A DNA stretch of 8,090 bases from Oscillospiraceae bacterium (GTDB taxonomy: Bacteria > Bacillota_A > Clostridia > Oscillospirales > Oscillospiraceae): positions 1 through 8,090 of the forward strand of contig JAFQLA010000028.1 of assembly GCA_017396725.1 (NCBI GenBank), written 5' to 3'. How positions within the stretch are numbered: position 1 is the first letter of the stretch; the number at the start of each line of letters is the position of its first letter. Of the stretch, positions 4,717-8,090 are shown in pieces. The notes under the pieces were generated by a model. The model searched no databases, was not told the DNA's origin, and worked only from the letters and a program-made list of their open reading frames with translations. The translations under genes were made by a program, and so were the position numbers.

Positions 4717-7700
4717 TCAAAGTCCCTTTCTCATCATGCGCCGCACGCCGGCGGCAAAGTCCATGTCATCGTACCAACGGGCAAGTCCCGCGCGGTAAAG
4801 GGCCATGGCAGCGGGGAAGTTGCCGCGGATCTCTTCCATGTTGGCTTCGTAAATGTCTGCGTCCTTGCAGGTGCAGTAGCTGCAGCCTTCGCACAGCGGC
4901 AGGGCGCGGGCGGCGGCCAGTTCCGCCTCGGCTTCTTCGAAGCGGCCCAGAATAGCCAGCACCAGCGAGCGGCGGCTGCGGTACAGCGCCGCCATTTTCT
5001 TTTTGCGGGGGATCAGTTCATCCAGCTGCTCCAGCGCCTGCTGCGCGTAAGCGCGGCTCTTTTCGTAATGGCCGTTCCACCACTGGACCTGCGCCATATT
5101 CATAAGCTCGTGGGTCTTATCCTCGCGGTTTGCGGCCCGCTTTTCCCAGATGGGCATCTGCGCGTCTTCGATGCCGTCCAGCTCGCCCATCAGCAGCTGC
5201 AGACGCTCCGCGTCGGAGGCATTGAGCTTGGCGGCGGATTTCTGCACGGCCTTGCGCGCGGCATCGATCTGACCGGTGAAGAGATCGAGATCGATGGCGG
5301 CAGCGGCGGCGCGTGCCTTTTGCTGACCGCTCTTGCGCCACGCCTTCAGAATTTCGGCGGCGCGGTCCCAAAGACCGAACTGGCAGCAGATCTCGAACTT
5401 CTCCTGATAGAGATCCTCGTTGCCGTACTTTTCCGTCAGCTCGTCGATAACGGCTATAGCTTCCAGCGGGCGGTTCAGGCGGCGGAGGATACGGGATTTG
5501 TGGTAATAGTAGCCGGACTGGTTACCCTCCCGGGTGCCGATGCGCTCGATGACCTTATTGACCTGCTCGAGAGCATCTTCATAGCGCTTCATGGAGTCAT
5601 AGAGGTAGGAAAGACCGTTGAAACCGTCAATGGAATCGCTGTCTTCTTCCTGCAGCTGCAAAAAGTACTTTTCGCCCTCTTCGTATCGGGCAAGATACTT
5701 GCAGCAGGTGCCGGCATAGAAAAGGTAGGAGGGATGGGGCTCATGCTCCATCAGCAGCTTATAGTAGTGCAGCGCCTTGTCCGCGTCACGGTCCAGATCC
5801 TTGTAATAAAGCTCGGCAAGCTCTGCCTCAACCCCCATAGAGCGGCGGGGGACAGCTTCCAGCCGGTGGTAAAGCTCCAGCGCTTCGCTTCGCTTTCCGT
5901 CCCGCTTCAAGAGCCATGCTTTGTAGTCAAGACAGGGGAAGTCGTTTTCGTCATAGGAAAGACCCTTTTCCGCAAGGGCAAGCATGACGGCGCGGTCTTC
6001 CGGCTTGTTGGCATTGAGGTGTTCGGCTTCCAGCAGCAAAAGGCGGTAGTAAAGTTTGGCGGCATCTTCCATGTCTTCGCCGTTTTCCAGACGGGCGGCA
6101 ATGGCGCGGTAGAGTTCCAGTGCTTTTTCCTTTTGCCCTTCGCCCTGTTCCAGCAGCTGCGCTTCGCACCAGAGGGTGTTGATCTCGTCGGTGATGCCGT
6201 GTTCACGCAGGAAATCCAGCGTGCCGCGGACAGCTTCCCACGCGCCGTTGCGCAGCAGGATGCGCATCTTCAGAACATATACGGCAAGATCCCCGCCGTC
6301 CAGCTCCAGCGCGCGGTTCACCGCGTCAAAGGCGTCACGGTCACGGCCCAGCGCAAAGAGGGTGAGGGAGAGGAGGAAGAAACCGTGGTAAGAGGAGGGC
6401 AGGACCTCCGTCAGCTTTTCAAAGGTCTGAGCGGCCCGCTCGTTGTCGCCCACGGCGCGGAGAAGGCGGCCCATGTGGGTCAGCACTTCGGGGTTTTCGG
6501 GCGCCAGCGCCAGAGCCTGCTCGTATTTTTCCACGGCTTCCGCCGAGCGGCCGAGACTCATAAGGCAGCTGCCCTGGATCTGCAGCTTTTCGGGGAGGGT
6601 GGCCATGCGGGATTCCGTCTGCTCCGTGCCGTCAGGGGTCATGGCGCGCAGGAGCTTTTCCGCCTCCTGCAGATGGGGCAGCGCCGTTTCGTAGTCGCTG
6701 CGGGCGTAGGCCACTTTGGCATAGAGGTTATGGTAGTCGTACTGATCTTCGTACCCCGGATCGATGCTTTGGCAAAGGCGCATAGCATCGTCATCGCGGT
6801 CATTCTGGAGATAGCACCATGCCAGCTTTACCCGCAGCGCCATATCTTCGGGCTCGGATCGCAGCTGGGCTTCCCAATCGGCGATCAGCGCGGCGTTCCA
6901 GTCCTGAATGGTCTGGCGCAGCTGGTAGATGCGTTTCTGATCGCCGCCTGCGGCGTCCATCAGCTGGAAGATCAGCTTTTTGGCCTCTTCATACTGCTTT
7001 TGGCCTGCAAGGCAGTGGGCCAGCATTTCCTTTGCCTGCACGGCGCCGCTTTCCAGCGCCAATGCGCGGCGGGCGTATACTTCGCCCTGCGTCCAGTCAG
7101 CGGCGGAGAGGCACTGGGCCGTCCACTCCAGCGCCAGCTTGATATCCTGCGGATAGGCGTCCGCCAGCTTGCGGTAACCTTCACGGCCCTGCTGCGTATC
7201 CCCGTTTTCCAGCATCAAACGGCAGGAGAGAAGCTCGCCGTAGGGATGGCTTTCGGAAAGAGCGGACATCTGTGCCAAAAGCTGGGAGAGCTCTTCGCCG
7301 GTGCGCTGATCTGCCTGATAGTAAAGGCGGCGGTACTCGTCGCAATCCTTGCCGTTTTTGCCGGGGGTGAAGTATTCGTAGGGGAGGTTGCCCCGATAGC
7401 GGATGCCGTTGATCACGGCATAGTCCACGAAATCTCTGGGGTAAGTCTCGTAAAGTTCCTGCCGGCGGGCGGACCAGGAAAAGGCGTTGTCCAGTACCTG
7501 CCACACACCTTGGGGCAGGTAGAAATCCTGCATGAGGAAGCGCAGCAGCGCTTCTTCTGCCAAGGGGCGGGTGTCCAGCGCGATGCAGATATCGTCTTTT
7601 AAAAGCTCCTCCCAGTTTTCGGGGCGGATGCGGCGGGCGAAATCGTCATACAGGGCGCGGATGCGCTGCGTCCAAAGGCCCACGGGGCTTTCGTCACGGG

Positions 7701-7875
7701 GCGTTTCGCTCTCGTTTACCTCTGCAAGGCGCAAAGCTTCCTCGTAGGCGGCGCGGAGGTCTTTGAATTCCTCAGGTTTATCCTCGGGGTTGGTGTGGGC
7801 GAGCTGTGCGCGGTAAGCCGCGGTGATGGCTTTTTTATCTTTGGTGGGCTCAATGCCCAGAATCGACCAGTTCAT
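4717..7875 (-). CDS. J-domain and TPR-repeat cochaperone (DjlB/DjlC-like, large)
   Basis: This 1052-residue soluble protein is probably the dedicated Hsp40-type partner of the adjacent HscC-like Hsp70. Residues 1-48 form a short J-domain (WSILGIEPTKDKKAITAAYR, then FKDLRAAYEEAL). Its HPD loop is expanded to H27-T-N-P30-E-D32, as I recall for the DjlB/DjlC class. Residues about 65-185 form a helical region (LWTQRIRALYDDFARRI, LPQGVWQVLDNAF, YPRDFVDYAVI) also typical of that class. From about 215 to the end runs an alpha solenoid of TPR-like units; the clearest lie around 430-530 (SCLMSLGRSAEAVEKYEQAL, MGRLLRAVGDNERAAQTFEK). Near the C-terminus is a cysteine cluster, C995-x2-C998-x2-C1001-x-C1003, a possible metal site. 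No signal or membrane segment is seen, so it should be cytoplasmic. The ATG at 7875 is chosen because AGAAGG lies 7 nt upstream; the ATG at 7881 is almost on top of that site, and the frame continues open to 8079 through the promoter and a terminator. The client is unknown. Confidence 0.88.
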   Translation of the reverse strand: MNWSILGIEPTKDKKAITAAYRAQLAHTNPEDKPEEFKDLRAAYEEALRLAEVNESETPRDESPVGLWTQRIRALYDDFARRIRPENWEELLKDDICIALDTRPLAEEALLRFLMQDFYLPQGVWQVLDNAFSWSARRQELYETYPRDFVDYAVINGIRYRGNLPYEYFTPGKNGKDCDEYRRLYYQADQRTGEELSQLLAQMSALSESHPYGELLSCRLMLENGDTQQGREGYRKLADAYPQDIKLALEWTAQCLSAADWTQGEVYARRALALESGAVQAKEMLAHCLAGQKQYEEAKKLIFQLMDAAGGDQKRIYQLRQTIQDWNAALIADWEAQLRSEPEDMALRVKLAWCYLQNDRDDDAMRLCQSIDPGYEDQYDYHNLYAKVAYARSDYETALPHLQEAEKLLRAMTPDGTEQTESRMATLPEKLQIQGSCLMSLGRSAEAVEKYEQALALAPENPEVLTHMGRLLRAVGDNERAAQTFEKLTEVLPSSYHGFFLLSLTLFALGRDRDAFDAVNRALELDGGDLAVYVLKMRILLRNGAWEAVRGTLDFLREHGITDEINTLWCEAQLLEQGEGQKEKALELYRAIAARLENGEDMEDAAKLYYRLLLLEAEHLNANKPEDRAVMLALAEKGLSYDENDFPCLDYKAWLLKRDGKRSEALELYHRLEAVPRRSMGVEAELAELYYKDLDRDADKALHYYKLLMEHEPHPSYLFYAGTCCKYLARYEEGEKYFLQLQEEDSDSIDGFNGLSYLYDSMKRYEDALEQVNKVIERIGTREGNQSGYYYHKSRILRRLNRPLEAIAVIDELTEKYGNEDLYQEKFEICCQFGLWDRAAEILKAWRKSGQQKARAAAAAIDLDLFTGQIDAARKAVQKSAAKLNASDAERLQLLMGELDGIEDAQMPIWEKRAANREDKTHELMNMAQVQWWNGHYEKSRAYAQQALEQLDELIPRKKKMAALYRSRRSLVLAILGRFEEAEAELAAARALPLCEGCSYCTCKDADIYEANMEEIRGNFPAAMALYRAGLARWYDDMDFAAGVRRMMRKGL

Positions 7876-7914
7876 GTACATGCCTTCTTTCCGTGATCCA
7901 AGAAATGTACCATT

Positions 7915-7943
7915 ATTATAGTAGTGTGATTTTGAATTATCAA
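7915..7943 (-). promoter_or_regulatory. Promoter of the J/TPR-hscC operon
   Basis: The minus strand has TTGATA (7943-7938), a 17-bp spacer and a perfect TATAAT (7920-7915), a near-consensus housekeeping sigma promoter. Transcription would start near 7908 with a leader of about 33 nt. No CIRCE-type heat-shock inverted repeat is seen around it, so this operon does not look HrcA-controlled. Confidence 0.8.
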
Positions 7944-7969
7944 GTTTGATAGGGCGGCAGGAGAACGAA

Positions 7970-8004
7970 AAAATAACAGCCACCTGAAAGGTGACTGTTA
8001 TTTT
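7970..8004 (-). terminator. Rho-independent terminator of an upstream gene outside the window
   Basis: A 16-bp stem with one mismatch (7970-7985 with 7989-8004) and a 3-nt loop is followed on the minus strand by six T residues. It insulates the J/TPR operon from whatever lies to the right. On the plus strand the T tail is shorter (TTTT then C), so it may also work weakly in that direction. Confidence 0.85.
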
Positions 8005-8033
8005 CTGGGTAATACCACAATTTTTGATACGAA

Positions 8034-8078
8034 GCACCGAGCGGTGCAAAACGGTGCATTTTCGGCCGGAGCGGTGCA
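8034..8078. repeat. Phased CGGTGCA repeats with an inverted partner
   Basis: CGGTGCA occurs at 8042-8048, 8052-8058 and 8072-8078, offsets of 10 and 20 bp. An inverted GCACCG at 8034-8039 forms a 5-6 bp hairpin with the first copy. The stretch 8005-8090 has two open minus-strand frames besides the extended J/TPR frame, but none looks like a convincing protein end. It may be the 3' end of a gene or a non-coding RNA lying mostly beyond the window. Confidence 0.4.
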
Positions 8079-8090
8079 TCGAGCAGAAAA

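Noticed and set aside
4636..7602. A 988-codon plus-strand open frame opposite the J/TPR gene
   Set aside because: It is antisense to a gene with clear J-domain and TPR motifs, a ribosome site and a promoter. Its translation shows no domain pattern and a skewed composition typical of the reverse complement of a GC-biased gene.
7876..8079. N-terminal extension of the J/TPR protein to an ATG at 8079
   Set aside because: The extra 68 residues would be encoded by a terminator hairpin and a near-perfect promoter. They have no ribosome site, and the J-domain begins right at the 7875 start.
8005..8090. C-terminal end of a minus-strand gene entering from the right
   Set aside because: One frame ends in TAA at the terminator (8000-7998) and another runs past it, but the roughly 30 visible residues show no recognisable protein character, so no CDS is claimed.

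Overview
All five genes in this window read on the minus strand. The sequence suggests a chromosomal segment of a moderately GC-rich gut-type Bacillota, probably class Clostridia near the Oscillospiraceae/Ruminococcaceae. The basis is strong AAGGAGG-like ribosome binding sites, TTGACA/TATAAT promoters, an ECF-type transporter S component, a DUF6273-like protein and an HscC-type Hsp70 next to a J-domain/TPR protein. The placement is an inference from gene content and style, not from a marker gene. No transposase, integrase, phage gene, tRNA, rRNA or CRISPR array was seen.

Layout from right to left, in the direction of transcription. (1) 8005-8090 is an unresolved edge carrying a short phased repeat, followed by a hairpin terminator (7970-8004) that probably closes a gene outside the window. 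(2) A TTGATA-N17-TATAAT promoter (7915-7943) drives a two-gene chaperone operon. It encodes a 1052-residue protein with an N-terminal J-domain, a long TPR solenoid and a C-terminal cysteine cluster (4717-7875), then an HscC-like Hsp70 (3027-4715) whose ATG lies one base after the upstream stop. A strong terminator (2992-3024) sits two bases after the Hsp70 stop. (3) A solitary DUF6273-like gene (2307-2942) follows. (4) An Lrp/AsnC-family regulator (1684-2199) has its own promoter and a perfect 15-bp stem terminator (1642-1675). (5) A roughly 350-bp regulatory region holds three copies of a 16-bp motif, one overlapping an exact TTGACA -35, then a structured leader of about 130 nt. It feeds a small cytoplasmic NodB-fold deacetylase-like protein (742-1329) and an ECF transporter S component (1-713, cut by the window edge).

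How they work together. The J/TPR protein and Hsp70 form a dedicated chaperone-cochaperone pair, analogous to E. coli HscC with DjlB/DjlC, in which the J-domain would stimulate the Hsp70 ATPase and the TPR/cysteine region would supply client specificity. The deacetylase and S component form a second unit, plausibly uptake of a small molecule and its intracellular hydrolysis, with the adjacent Lrp-type protein as a candidate regulator. The substrate is unknown. The least described elements are the 16-bp operator-like repeat and leader upstream of the deacetylase, the altered metal site of that deacetylase, and the architecture of the giant J/TPR cochaperone.
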